From Ichthyocystis sparus (GTDB taxonomy: Bacteria > Pseudomonadota > Gammaproteobacteria > Burkholderiales > 2013Ark19i): DNA of 64,000 bases. The notes under the pieces are model-generated. The model had not been told where the DNA came from, did no database searches, and was given only the letters and a program-made list of their open reading frames with translations. The stretch is from the NCBI RefSeq assembly GCF_900078755.1, contig NZ_FKIH01000040.1; one strand, 5' to 3'. Shown here one piece after another: positions 25,294 to 35,773 of this stretch; position 1 is the stretch's first letter; every line of letters begins with the position of its first letter. A program made the position numbers and the translations under genes.

Positions 25294-27861
25294 TCACCTG
25301 TCGCTTTTTCTTCCTGTATTGCTTCCCCCCCCGTCTTCTTCTTCTTCTTCTTCTCCTGAGTCTTCTACTACCACCACTTCCGATGCCATATCAGATGTTG
25401 TTGTGCTGTCCGTCTCTCTTCCTGCTCTCGGAGGAATCATCCCTGACCTTTCTAGCGCTCTTTCTAGCGTTAAACCTATTATCTCACTTATTTCTGTTCT
25501 CTCGGCCTTTTTCTCCTCATCCGTTCTTTCCACCAGCACCATAGATATTACTCTTTTCTCTGCCGCTGTCTTCCTCGACATCAGTTCTCCTAGCCATATT
25601 CCTAGCTCCAATTCCAGCATTCTTATTCTTATGTTCATTCCCTCTAGTATCAGCCTTAGACTCAGCTCTCTCTCGCTTGCTTCCGCTCCTACTTCTATTC
25701 TCAATCTACTTAGCTCCACCTCCCTTTTTTGTCTATCTATATTTGCTTCTATCTCTTCCATCTTTGCCATCAGTTCACTTAGTTCTAGCTCTAGCTCTGA
25801 GCTTTCCCCGTCCCTTTCTATTAGTTCTTTTAATTTTATTAGACTTGTCTCTACCTTTGCCTCTAGCATTCTTATTCTATCTATCTCTAGCATTCTTATT
25901 CTATCTATCTCTTCCCCTCTTGTCTCTGTTTTCTCTAGTTCTAGTTCCCTAGCTACTAGATCCCCTAGATCTTTCTCTAGCTCTTCCATTTTTGTTTCTC
26001 TTACGCTTGCTGTTCTTGTAAGTCTTCTTACTCTTGCTTCCTTAGTCCTTAGGCGGTCCATTTTTGCTTCAGCCTCTCCTGCTCCCGCTTGCGTTAGTTC
26101 TTCATATCTACTTATCGTTTTACTTAGCTCTTCCTTCGTTTCTTGCAGGTTTTCTGGTTCGTCTACCACTTTCTTTAGTTCCCCAATGCTTGATACAACA
26201 GCTCTTCTCTCATTATCCGCATACTTTTTTTTCGAGATTGACAATCTCGTTGCTTCTAGTCTTTCCATGCGTTCCGTTACTATCTCTTTTGCTTTCTCCA
26301 GCTTTGCCTTTTTACATTTAGCTACGCTCAGATCCACCTCTACCTTTTTTTCTTGAGCACTTTCCACCTTATTTCTCTGTCTATCTCTCAACCTTTTCCC
26401 TTCTCTTTTCTCTATCCTTTCCACTTCTGCCTTAGCTCTTTCAAATTTCCTATCTCTCTCTTCTTTTGTTTCCGGTGTCGATTCTTCTTCTGGTTTCGGT
26501 GTCGATTCTTCTTCCGGTTTCGGTGTCGATTTTTTTTCAGACTTTTCTACTGCAGGTGCTTCTATGCTGGCCATCAGAGCTCTTAATAATTCTTCGTTAG
26601 TTTTTATAAGAGAAGCAGTATCTTCGCCAAGGACAGTTACTCCTTGGGGTGCTACGCCAGATCTTTCCAGTGCTAGGTTGTACAATAAATCTTTCTGAAC
26701 TTCTGAAAGTTCAATTACTATGTCTGAAACGGCATGGGATTGAGGAGTATTGTGAAACATACCTCGATATAGCGCCTGACCAGGTTGCATTCCCAGCGAT
26801 TGTGCTAAATCTGTGGCCAGAATGAATCCTCCTTGAGGAGAGGGGCCTCTGCCACTTTGCTTTGCCGCAGTCGGGGTTTGCTGCACATGCGATGCACTTG
26901 GATCTTGCCAATGCGATGCACCTGGGGCTTGCGGGTACGGTGTACTTGGATCTTGCCAATGCGATGCACCTGGGGCTTGCGGGTACGGTGCACTTGGATC
27001 TTGCCAATGCGATGCACCTGGGGCTTGCGGGTACGGTGTACTTGGATCTTGCCAATGCGATGCGCCTGGGCCTTGTGGGTCTTGCCAGTGCGATGCGCCT
27101 GGGCCTTGTGGGTCTTGCCAGTGCGATGCGCCTGGTCCCTGCGGGTCTTGCCAGTGCGATGCGCCTGGTCCCTGCGGGTCTTGCCAGTGCGATGCGCCTG
27201 GGCCTTGTGGGTCTTGCCAGTGCGATGCGCCTGGGCCTTGTGGGTCTTGCCAGTGCGATGCGCCTGGTCCCTGCGGGTCTTGCCAGTGCGATGCGCCTGG
27301 GCCTTGTGGGTCTTGCCAGTGCGATGTGCCTGGGCCTTGCGGGTCTTGCCAGTGCGATGTGCCTGGGCCTTGCGGGTACGGTGCACTTGGATCTTGCCAA
27401 TGCGATGAACTTTGGCCTTGCGGGTCTTGCCAGTGCGATGCGCCTGGGAGTGGAGGTTCTTCTACGCTATCCATCAGCGCCTGTATTGCTAATGCGTTAA
27501 GTTCCGCAAGATCCATAGACTCCATGACACCAGCTTGATCGACGGAACTACTTCCCTCTCCTGATCCACGGCTAAGCAGTGCTTCTTGTCTAGTTAAAAG
27601 TTGAGTCACCAAAGCTGATACACGAGGAGCAAGTGGGGAGCCATAAAACATACTCCGAAATATCCTTTCACCAGGCTGCATTCCCAATATTCGTGATAAG
27701 TGTGGATCTAATAAGAACCCTCCTGCCCCAGCAGGTCCTGTGTTTTGCTCTAATGATAATGCACCTGACGGCTGTGCTTGACCACCTAGACCACCTAATC
27801 CATTGTCACCACCATCAGGACCACTCGCTTCACTACTTGCGCTACTTAATTTCCGTTTCAT
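25294..27861 (-). CDS. Type B coiled-coil array protein, 855 aa
   Basis: I choose MKRKLSS (27861) rather than the ATG two codons earlier: AAGGACT (27870-27876) is 8 nt from the former but only 2 nt from the latter. Layout: Ser/Gly-rich N-terminus; module 1 (about 48-135, LGMQPGERIFRSMFYGSP); a long Trp/Gln/Pro/Gly repeat region (about 145-335); module 2 (about 350-445, LGMQPGQALYRGMFHNTP); three PKPEEEST units (about 450-475); type B helix (about 490-790, LELELGIWLGELM); and a C-terminus with ASEVVVVEDSGEEEEEED and a short basic end. Unlike most members, the acidic motif after module 2 is replaced by the Pro/Glu repeats. The small basic ORF follows 21 bp downstream. Function unknown. Confidence 0.88.
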   Translation of the reverse strand: MKRKLSSASSEASGPDGGDNGLGGLGGQAQPSGALSLEQNTGPAGAGGFLLDPHLSRILGMQPGERIFRSMFYGSPLAPRVSALVTQLLTRQEALLSRGSGEGSSSVDQAGVMESMDLAELNALAIQALMDSVEEPPLPGASHWQDPQGQSSSHWQDPSAPYPQGPGTSHWQDPQGPGTSHWQDPQGPGASHWQDPQGPGASHWQDPQGPGASHWQDPQGPGASHWQDPQGPGASHWQDPQGPGASHWQDPQGPGASHWQDPQGPGASHWQDPSTPYPQAPGASHWQDPSAPYPQAPGASHWQDPSTPYPQAPGASHWQDPSASHVQQTPTAAKQSGRGPSPQGGFILATDLAQSLGMQPGQALYRGMFHNTPQSHAVSDIVIELSEVQKDLLYNLALERSGVAPQGVTVLGEDTASLIKTNEELLRALMASIEAPAVEKSEKKSTPKPEEESTPKPEEESTPETKEERDRKFERAKAEVERIEKREGKRLRDRQRNKVESAQEKKVEVDLSVAKCKKAKLEKAKEIVTERMERLEATRLSISKKKYADNERRAVVSSIGELKKVVDEPENLQETKEELSKTISRYEELTQAGAGEAEAKMDRLRTKEARVRRLTRTASVRETKMEELEKDLGDLVARELELEKTETRGEEIDRIRMLEIDRIRMLEAKVETSLIKLKELIERDGESSELELELSELMAKMEEIEANIDRQKREVELSRLRIEVGAEASERELSLRLILEGMNIRIRMLELELGIWLGELMSRKTAAEKRVISMVLVERTDEEKKAERTEISEIIGLTLERALERSGMIPPRAGRETDSTTTSDMASEVVVVEDSGEEEEEEDGGGSNTGRKSDR
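26455..26545 (-). repeat. 24-bp coding repeat (ESTPKPEE), about 3 copies
   Basis: Plus-strand units cgattcttcttctggtttcggtg encode Pro-Lys-Pro-Glu stretches between module 2 and the helix. Confidence 0.8.
26885..27435 (-). repeat. Compound coding repeat: 48-bp and 33-bp units (HWQDP)
   Basis: Three 48-bp units (HWQDPSTPYPQAPGAS) at about 26885-27065 are followed by about nine 33-bp units (HWQDPQGPGAS) at about 27075-27370. The 33-bp units alternate two third-position haplotypes (gggccttgtg / ggtccctgcg), which shows higher-order duplication of pairs. Confidence 0.9.
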
Positions 27862-27869
27862 TGGCATGG

Positions 27870-27876
27870 AGTCCTT
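27870..27876 (-). promoter_or_regulatory. Shine-Dalgarno-like site deciding the start at 27861
   Basis: AAGGACT, 8 nt from the MKRK codon and too close to the upstream ATG at 27867. Confidence 0.5.
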
Positions 27877-28135
27877 ATTATTTCATTGTTTTTTTTATCT
27901 CTATTTTCACTCTGTTGATACCACGAGCTGTATACAAACCCTTTTACAATTAATACAAAGCTTGTTTTTTAACTTAATATACTTTTTAAGGGTAAGATCG
28001 ACCTAAGCTAATAAAAAAACATTCTCAACAAAAATACGGCTTACGCACATGTTATAAAAAAAATAACTTCGAAGAAGGCGCAGCCTCTACGATCCGGCTT
28101 TAACTACATCCAAGCAGACACACGCACACACCCAT

Positions 28136-28195
28136 CATGCTGAGTTAGTAAAGGCTCTCTTTCAATTAGTATTGCTACCTACACATTAGGCTCAG
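28136..28195 (-). promoter_or_regulatory. Conserved upstream block, copy 7
   Basis: Starts about 275 bp upstream of the ATG at 27861; very close to copy 10 upstream of the related 38116 start. Confidence 0.4.
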
Positions 28196-29800
28196 CTGTT
28201 GAAATTATCTTTGCAGGCTTGCTGATAGTCATATTACGAGACTTTATCATAAATTAATTGGCATGGATCTTCTCAATTTTCTAAATATAATTAAAATTCT
28301 GTAATTTATTTGGTATTTTTAAAGATTTTTAATGTTATTTTTTTTAAAAATAACAAGTACAAGTAATCATATTTTGTGCGTAAAATATATCTATATACCC
28401 CGGTAGAACGTTACAAACTATCAACATAGCCTCGTTAGCATGATGTCTAGTAATTGGACGTCATCACTGATTATCAGTATTGTATTTTTCGCTTCTATAG
28501 CGAGTACATGGAACCACCACCAACTGCTCCTACTCTAGGAGCATTCGTCTAGGTATTGCTTTTATGGATAACTGCAGTCGCTGTCAACCATTATTAACGG
28601 TGACAATTATTCGTGAATATACCTGTTTTTGAATAAGCAACTCTCCAACATAGTGCTTTGTAAGATAATTCAACTAACACAACTATACTGTTTTAATAAT
28701 CGTGTTGGCCGTAACCACGCCATTTGCTTACTCTGAACCAAGTACTAGAGTAAATAATAACTCAAATTAATACGAGAAAAAAACCAATGATCGGCACACT
28801 ATTATATATAAGACAAACTCCGCCTAACTAGTAGACGTATGTTTGTCTGCTCCCCCTAGTAATTTTTGTGCTTTTTCTAATGTTAACCCTGATCTGTCAA
28901 CATACACGTTGTATTTTGACCAGATAAAGTTGATGACATATTGCCTATTGGACAGCTTTGCCTATTGTCAATAAAGACAGAGAGGTGCTTAGGTAACGAA
29001 TGGAGGTGAAGAAAGACTAATTGTTAGTTGTAGACATACAAGACAGGGCTATTTAAAGTGCCTACTACTATCACAAAAACTAACTTTTTGTGAGTATCGA
29101 TGAAAGTAAATAGTAATAATATATTTCTACAGAGCGTATAAAGATACATTCCATAATTTTGTTTTAATTCAGAATTTACAGCAAAGATCAAAGATGTTAA
29201 TTGTCTGTCTCACATTCATTTAAACTAGTGGACAAAGTTGTATATGTAGTCGATAGATTAAGACCTTTACCTATGTGTAGTGATAATTGTGCTTACAGAA
29301 CTTCTGGTTTTAATTGATTAGTTTTGCGAGGAGGAAAGTACCCATAAGATTCGGGTTCTCTGTTAGCTATTGCAGGGAGGTAAGACAAACTATTCTACCA
29401 ATCTGGGTTGTTAATTATTAGTTATACTGATTGACCTATTATGTGAAACTTACCAAGAGCTATACTAGAGCAGCACTTAAAACCAGATTACCATCATACC
29501 CAATAATGGACGCTAAACTGGCATTTATTCTCCTGTTGCACCCGGATATTACTGTGCTCTTGTACACCTACATTATACCGACTCATTATTACATTGCGGT
29601 AGGAACCTGATTCATTTATGTACACAATTGTGTAAAGAATACCTGCTATGATTTTTCCATTGACCTTCCTTTTTCTTCTACCAATCTCTTTCTTTTTCTG
29701 TTTTGATATCACTCTCTCCTGCGAGTGTACCATTACTTCTGATTTTGCTTGCAGCGTCTTTTAGGCATTTCCGGTCTCGTGAATCCCATAAAAAATAATT

Positions 29801-30192
29801 ACTTATTAACTTATTACTCTCTTATCACTTTCGCTTCCAATATTGCTACTGTTAGCTCCCTCTTCCATACCTCTCCTCTTCTTATGATTTCTGCATTGCT
29901 ACCATTTCCGGTGACTATCTCAGGTATTGTTATTATGTTGTACTCTTTGGACTTTCTTGCTATCTCCGTGCTTAGGGTGCCATTTTCTTCTCTGTCTCCT
30001 GATTATCAGCTTACCTAGCCCTACCTCTAGATTTATTCCTATCTTTTCTCTTAATTAAGTCATCTGTCCCTATCTCTCTTCCTCTTACTTTACATCTAGC
30101 TCTTCCTTGCTTACCCCCATTTTCTCCAGATCTAGTTTTTTGCTACTAGTGTCTCTTGCTATTGGTCTTTTAGATCTCCCCTTACCCTTGTC
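29801..30192 (-). pseudogene. 3' end of an array gene cut by the assembly gap
   Basis: The plus strand reads ttcgcttccaatattgctac..., then ...gatttctgcattgctaccatttccgg...ctatctcagg. It aligns with the 3' end of the 54170-57505 gene (gcttccaatatcatcac...gatatctcagg) and continues into helix-coding, CT-rich sequence (TCCAGATCTAGTTTTTTGCTACTAG). Stops in all three minus frames make an intact end unlikely. Everything between here and the 5' leader at 30293 is hidden by Ns. Confidence 0.6.
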
Positions 30193-30292
30193 NNNNNNNN
30201 NNNNNNNNNNNNNNNNNNNNNNNNNNNNNNNNNNNNNNNNNNNNNNNNNNNNNNNNNNNNNNNNNNNNNNNNNNNNNNNNNNNNNNNNNNNN
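30193..30292. other. Assembly gap of 100 N
   Basis: A run of exactly 100 Ns, the usual placeholder for a gap of unknown size. The left flank is the 3' coding part of an array gene. The right flank (ctacatttaatatcaagctt) is the element that lies roughly 60-100 bp upstream of array start codons. The missing piece should therefore be most of one gene, probably 2-3 kb. Confidence 0.9.
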
Positions 30293-31780
30293 CTACATTT
30301 AATATCAAGCTTATTTTCCTAATTTAACATGCCTTTTAGAGTACACTTGGCCACGCTAACAAAAATACTCCAAACAAAAATATATAGATTTACATACATG
30401 CAAAAACCTTATCAACTAACACAGATACAGTACCCATGAGCTAGTTTTAATTACACTAAAGCAGCATACACTTAGCATGCTGAGTTAGTAAAAGCTCTCT
30501 TTCAACTAGTATTACCCCCTATACATTAATTTCAGTTATTGCAATTACCTTCTTAGGATCGCTCGTATTATAGCCAGATTGTGAGTCTTTATTAACTAGT
30601 GTAGCTTTCTCAATGTTTTAAACTATGACTAGTAAAGAAAAAAATACGAGATAAGAACTGTAATTTATTTGATACTTATGTGCACTTTTACATGTATGTA
30701 ATTATTTAATAGTAATGAGTAATTATTATTTGCTCATAAAATATATCTATGTTCAGTGGCATTAACAGCAAGTTAGTTAATTTTCAACTAACTAACTTCA
30801 GTATCTAAAGTAGAATGACCGTACCCACACTCCAGTATAATATATATCGGGCTTTATACTTTGACTAGTTGTTTATTGCCCCCATAATGCAGCCGGGTTC
30901 AGCATAGAATTACTAACTACCGATAATTTAACTAGTGTGTGCGCAATTTTTAGTATGGCGGATAATAGTTAAACATAATTATTAATTGCTTTGCTCTTGT
31001 TATATTTTTCTGCTTCTTTACAGCAAATTAATGATTAATGAAGCAGTTATGTAAGGACATACATGTTTTTGAATAAGCAATCGCCCACAGTGCTTATATT
31101 AAATGTGATAGACGTGGCAATGTTATTTTGTTATTAATAATGAATAATGTATTTGTCTATATGCTAATCACACATATTTGTGTGCTATGATAAAAATGCT
31201 AAAATCAATTACTCAGGTTGACACAAAAAAATAACAGTAGGTATACCATTCTGTACCAGATAAACCCCACCTAACTGATAGTTGTGAGTTCTTACTCTGC
31301 TGATAATTTTCATATCGCTTCTAATCTGTTAATCCCGATCTGTTGTTGACCCCGTCTAGTGTTCTGAGTGTATAAAATTGATGGCATATTGCCTATTAGT
31401 ACAGCTTTGCCGATAGTCAATAAAGACGTAGTGGCATCTAGATCACGAGGGGTAGAATAAAAGAGATTAACTATTAGTTTGTAATATTACTAATAAATAA
31501 GAAGTGTCATTTACAGAGTGGTGCTGAATTTGTTTCTCCAGGGACTAACATTCGTGATCATAGATGCAATTAAGTATCAGTGATATGCTGCGATAGCTTC
31601 GGTAAAGCTATGTTACATAATTTCGCCTTACCTTTCTTCTAATTCAGAATAAATTAATTTTCGTGTTCATTATATTTGAATTGAAGCTATAATTTTTTCT
31701 TTACATGTAAATAATAATTATGATTGCACTGCAATCTACAACCATTTTTATACTTGCTATATCCAATGTAAGTAGTTTTT
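30293..31780. other. Array spacer right of the gap
   Basis: Begins inside the 5' flank of the missing gene, with the conserved block at 30476-30537, and follows the normal block order to ...CTTTACATGTAAATAATAATTATGATTGCACTGC (31690-31730). It ends in sequence bordering the C-terminal remnant of the next unit. No gene seen. Confidence 0.65.
30476..30537 (-). promoter_or_regulatory. Conserved upstream block, copy 8
   Basis: Good match to consensus. The gene it should precede lies in the assembly gap. Confidence 0.4.
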
Positions 31781-31839
31781 TATCATATGCATAATAATAA
31801 AGATCTAGTTAGAATAACTCCTGAGTGTAGGGTTGTTGC

Positions 31840-33557
31840 ACGTAGGGATCTTGTCCAAGTTCTACTATCTAATCTCCTCGCTCTTACTTTTGCTAGAGCT
31901 CTATTTATATTTAGCTCTTTCAGTATATCTTTTTTCGCCTCTATCTATGACGCTGTTGCTCCCGACATTATTCTACCTTCCCGTACCTTTCTCTCCACCT
32001 AGACTCATCTCGTATACTTTCACCCTATACAATTCTAGATCTAGGTTTTGTCTTGCGTCCTTACTCCATTTAGCTCTAATTCTAGCCTTTCCATATCTGC
32101 TGGCTGTTCTTGTTTTCTCCCCCATCTCTCTTTCTTCGCTAGCTCTCTTCTCATTCTTGCTGATCTATTTTTCACTAACGCTCTCTAACTCTTTCCGCCT
32201 CTTACTTCTTTGATTTTTCTCTGACTGTTGTTTCTTCTAGTTCTGATCTTTTTCTTGCCTTTCTCTCCCTATTTGTCTTTTCTGGCTTCCCTTTCTCTGC
32301 TATAGCTTCGTTTTGCTTTTTCCCTTGCTTGCTATTGCCCTTCATCTAACTTCCCCGTTGGTTTTCCTCGTTAGTTCTTTGTTTCTTATTTTCTCCATCT
32401 TTTTAGCTTCTTTAAGCCCTGGCCGTGAGCTTCTTCAAGCTCCACAGCCATCAGTAGCTCTAGTTCTATCGAGAGCTTCAGCTCTAGCTTTCTTGCTCTT
32501 ACTCTTACTACTTCTGGCTCTATTGCACTTTCTCCAACTACCACTTTATCTAATTCTCTCTTTCTCGCTCTAACTTCCTCCAGCTCTCTTTTTATTTCTT
32601 GCAAGTTTGATGGTATCGCTCCCAGAATTGTACTTATTGTTTTCTTTTGCCCCATAATTACTTCTAACTCTTTATCAATTTCTTCCATGCTTGAAGGTGC
32701 CGCTGCCTTTGTTTCTCTCGTACTCTCTCCCACCTTGTTTTTTTACTTTCTCTAGATTCATTTTCATAAGTTTAGCCATGTGTAAAGCTGCTTTTATTCC
32801 CATTTCTTGCGCCTCCCTTTCTAGTTCTTGATTGCACAATAAATCTTTCTGAATTTTAGAAAGTTGATTTACTATGCCTAAAACGATATGAGACCGTGGA
32901 GTGCCATGAAACATACTTCTAAGCAGCACTTAACTAGATTTCATTCCCACCTCTATTAAGCTAAATCTGGTGTTAACATGAGCCCTTCATCGGAGTTTAT
33001 TGTGCCCCGTTCTGGCGTATTTGGCACTTGCTCATGCACAGTCAGTATATAAACCTTTCACTGCTACTGCCTTTGGTGCACTTATTTCGGTACTATCCGT
33101 AGTATCTACAACTTCTACTACTGCTGACAGTACTACCTCAAGTTGAGGTTCTTCTATGCTATCCAGAAGCGCTCGTATTGTTCTCTCTTGTTAGAGACCA
33201 TAAGAGCAAGATTATAACCGCCACCGCTAAATCGGACTGTAGAGCTAGTCCTCTCTCTCCTATTTCTCTACGAACAAGTGCTTCATGCGTATCTATAAGT
33301 TGAGCTGCCAAACTTGATATATGAGAAGCCTGAGGGGTGCCATAAAACATGCTTCGAAATATCATTTCACCAGGACGTATCCCCAACGATAGTGCTAAAT
33401 GTGGCACTAATATAAAACCTCCTGCCTAAAAATATCCTGTGCCTTGTTCTAATTCTAATGAGTCCGACGATTGTGACTGCTTACCTACACCACTTTGTTC
33501 ATCCTTGCCACACAGACCACTTTCTGCATTACTTGTGTTACTTAATTTACTTTTCAT
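31840..33557 (-). pseudogene. Decayed A/C array gene
   Basis: The ATG at 33557 opens MKSKLSN, followed by recognisable N-terminal sequence (SSDSLELEQGT). An in-frame TAG lies at 33426-33428. The same frame then resumes with LGIRPGEMIFRSMFYGTPQ (to 33159). After frameshifts a second module survives at 32675-32929 (MLLRSMFHGTPRSHIVLGIVNQ) and runs directly into helix sequence. A type A piece follows at 32386-32733 (LGAIPSNLQEIKREL, ELKLSIELELL), then broken type C sequence to about 31840. Domain order matches the 40585-42687 gene. Several independent lesions make this a clear pseudogene. Confidence 0.85.
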
Positions 33558-35375
33558 TGGCATAGATTACTTATTTCTTGTTTTTTTTCTTCTGTTGAAA
33601 CATACCGCAGATGATCCTTACTGTAGTTGATATCAAGCTTATTTTTATAATTTAATATACCCGTTAGAACGTACCTGACCACACTAACAAAAGTACCCTA
33701 AACAAATACAGGTCCACACATATAAAAAATAAATTGACCTTAATTACACACTGAGTAGCGTACACTTATCATGCTGAGTCTAGTAACTCTTTTCAATAAT
33801 TAGCACAGCCACCTATACATTAGGTTCAGTTGTTGTAATCATCTTCGTAGGTTTACTGATAGCCATATCACTAGTCCTTATCAATTAGAGTAGTTTTCTA
33901 AATTTTCTAAATCTAATTCCAAAACTGTAATTTATTTGATTCCATTACGTGTATTTTTAAATATTTTTCACGTTAAAATAAGTAATCATTGTTTGAGCAT
34001 AAAAAAAACTGCACCTAATAGCAACAACAGTAAATTCATTTTTAACTAATTTTGCTTCAATATACAAAGCTGAATGACCGAACCTGTACTCCAGTTGATA
34101 TGTTTTGTATATGGTAGTAGTCTCACTAGAACATCATTAACATTTCTCGCTCAGGAGCTCAGGTATTACTTCTAGGATAATTGCAATTGCCACCACTAAT
34201 CATTATTAATGAAGCAGTCACGCGTTAGCGCACCCGTCTTTGGATGAGCAATGACTCAACACTGAGCTCTATGCATCTACAAACTAATTTAACAAACATA
34301 TGACAATATTGTTTTGACAGTGTATTTGTCGATATAGTAATTACCTCATTTGTGTACCATGACCGAAGCACTAAAGTGACAGTAAGTGGCTCAAATTAAA
34401 AATTAATGATTGCTATACGTATTCTATTTCAGTTAAACCCTGCCCAACCAATGGACGTGAGATGTACGTTTTTGCTTTGCCAAGGATTTTTGTACTGCTT
34501 CTAACATGTTACCCCGGACTCTCATTATCCGTATATAGTAGTTGGCGGTATATGGCTTATCATCAAATAATTGCTCACTGGTAACAAATGCAGAGGTGGT
34601 GCCTAGATCACAAGGGGTAAAAGATTAACTATTAGTTTATAATATATGGAATGGTGCCGTTTATAATGTTGGATTTCTTTTAAAAATTGACTTTTCGTAG
34701 ACAAAAGCACATCATGATGTATTGATATTGCACAGAACCAACGATTACACGCATAATCTTTTCTTAAATTCCTGAAATTGATTTTGAACCCTGTGCTCCA
34801 ACTACTCACCAAGATAAACTTTTTATTCATACTATCTGTATTTATCTGTGATGTTTTACTGTGCTGTTCTGTTTCTAGATCTGTTTTATGCGTAAACTAT
34901 TGTTAAACTGATACGCTTCTTAACAAAACACACCAACTTAGAACTGTACTAAACGACATTTTGACACATTTTATTTACCTCAATTTCAAGTACGCAATCT
35001 ACTTCTTTGCCGATTTCGTTAATAAAAACTTGCCCTCTAATGAAGCCGATTCTTAAGCAAAACTTAACTAAGTTACATCTTTAACACTAGAGATAAATTT
35101 GCACTTATTGCAACGATACCCAAGACTATGTACCCAGTCGAAAGTACTATCGGAGGTGTATTGACCCTGGATGTGACTACCTGTCTATCGTTATTTCACA
35201 ACATAATGCTTGGCCTATATAAATTACTTAATTATTTTCACTACGATAGTAGATGACTTAACTTTATATTTAATATAGATCAATACAACAAAGGCAACGC
35301 ATCTAATACTACCCCCACTAAAATTTCCATATCTCTTCTTCCCATTTACTATTTCTTATACTATATTACTACTAC
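33558..35375. other. Array spacer, no gene seen
   Basis: Spacer with the conserved block (33770-33829), shortened in the middle (about 34080-34150). The late blocks are intact: CAAGGGGTAAAAGATTAACTATTAGTTT (about 34610), ATCTGTGATGTTTTACTG (34845) and CAAGTACGCAATCTACTTC (34987). Confidence 0.65.
33770..33829 (-). promoter_or_regulatory. Conserved upstream block, copy 9
   Basis: Starts about 213 bp upstream of the pseudogene start at 33557; diverged in the centre (TCAATAATTAGCACAGCC). Confidence 0.35.
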
Positions 35376-35773
35376 TAATCCAGATCTTGCTCTACAACTA
35401 TTAATCCCTCTGACGCTGGAACTAATCCCTTACTCTTACTATAGTTCCATTTCTATTTAGCTCTTTCAGTCTATTTTTCTTAGCCTCTACCTATGTTGCG
35501 GTTGCTCCAGGTACACTCCACCCTTCCATATCCACCTACCTATATTCATCGCGCACGCCCTTACTCTATCTAATTACAGTCCTATACTTTGCTCTTGCAC
35601 TATTACCTCATCTAATTCTAACTCTTCCTCGGTTGCTGTTACAGTCCTATGTAGCTACCACTATTCTAGCCCTCTAGTCTTTTATTGATTTCTCTTCCTC
35701 TTGATTCTTGTATTACTACCATTTCCGATGCCATCTAGGGTTGATATGTTGCTCGCTTTTCTTCTTGCTCTTG
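35376..35773 (-). pseudogene. Type C C-terminal remnant plus lost tail of the upstream gene
   Basis: About 35400-35560 matches the C-terminal type C coding of the 40585-42687 gene (plus strand ...gctctttcagtctatttttcttagcctctacc..., ...gttgctccagg...). Between this and 35774, the frame of the preceding gene continues after its TAG as QEQEEKRATYQP-stop-MASEMVVIQESRG. That resembles the DMASEVVVVEDSG tail of the 25294-27861 gene, so the downstream gene seems to have lost its tail to stop codons. Confidence 0.6.

Larger units (their letters stand above)
27862..29800. other. Array spacer, no gene seen
   Basis: Spacer with the leader ...ATTTCATTGTTTTTTTTATCTC..., the conserved block (28136-28195) and normal downstream blocks, ending in a broken copy of the small FTR ORF near 29700-29790 (GFTRPEM, then frameshift). 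The first 120 bp is nearly identical to the region upstream of the 35774-38116 gene, so these two units are recent duplicates. Confidence 0.65.

Noticed and set aside
26885..27435. CRISPR-like regular repeats
   Set aside because: Units are directly adjacent with no unique spacers, lie inside an intact reading frame and encode WQDP motifs.
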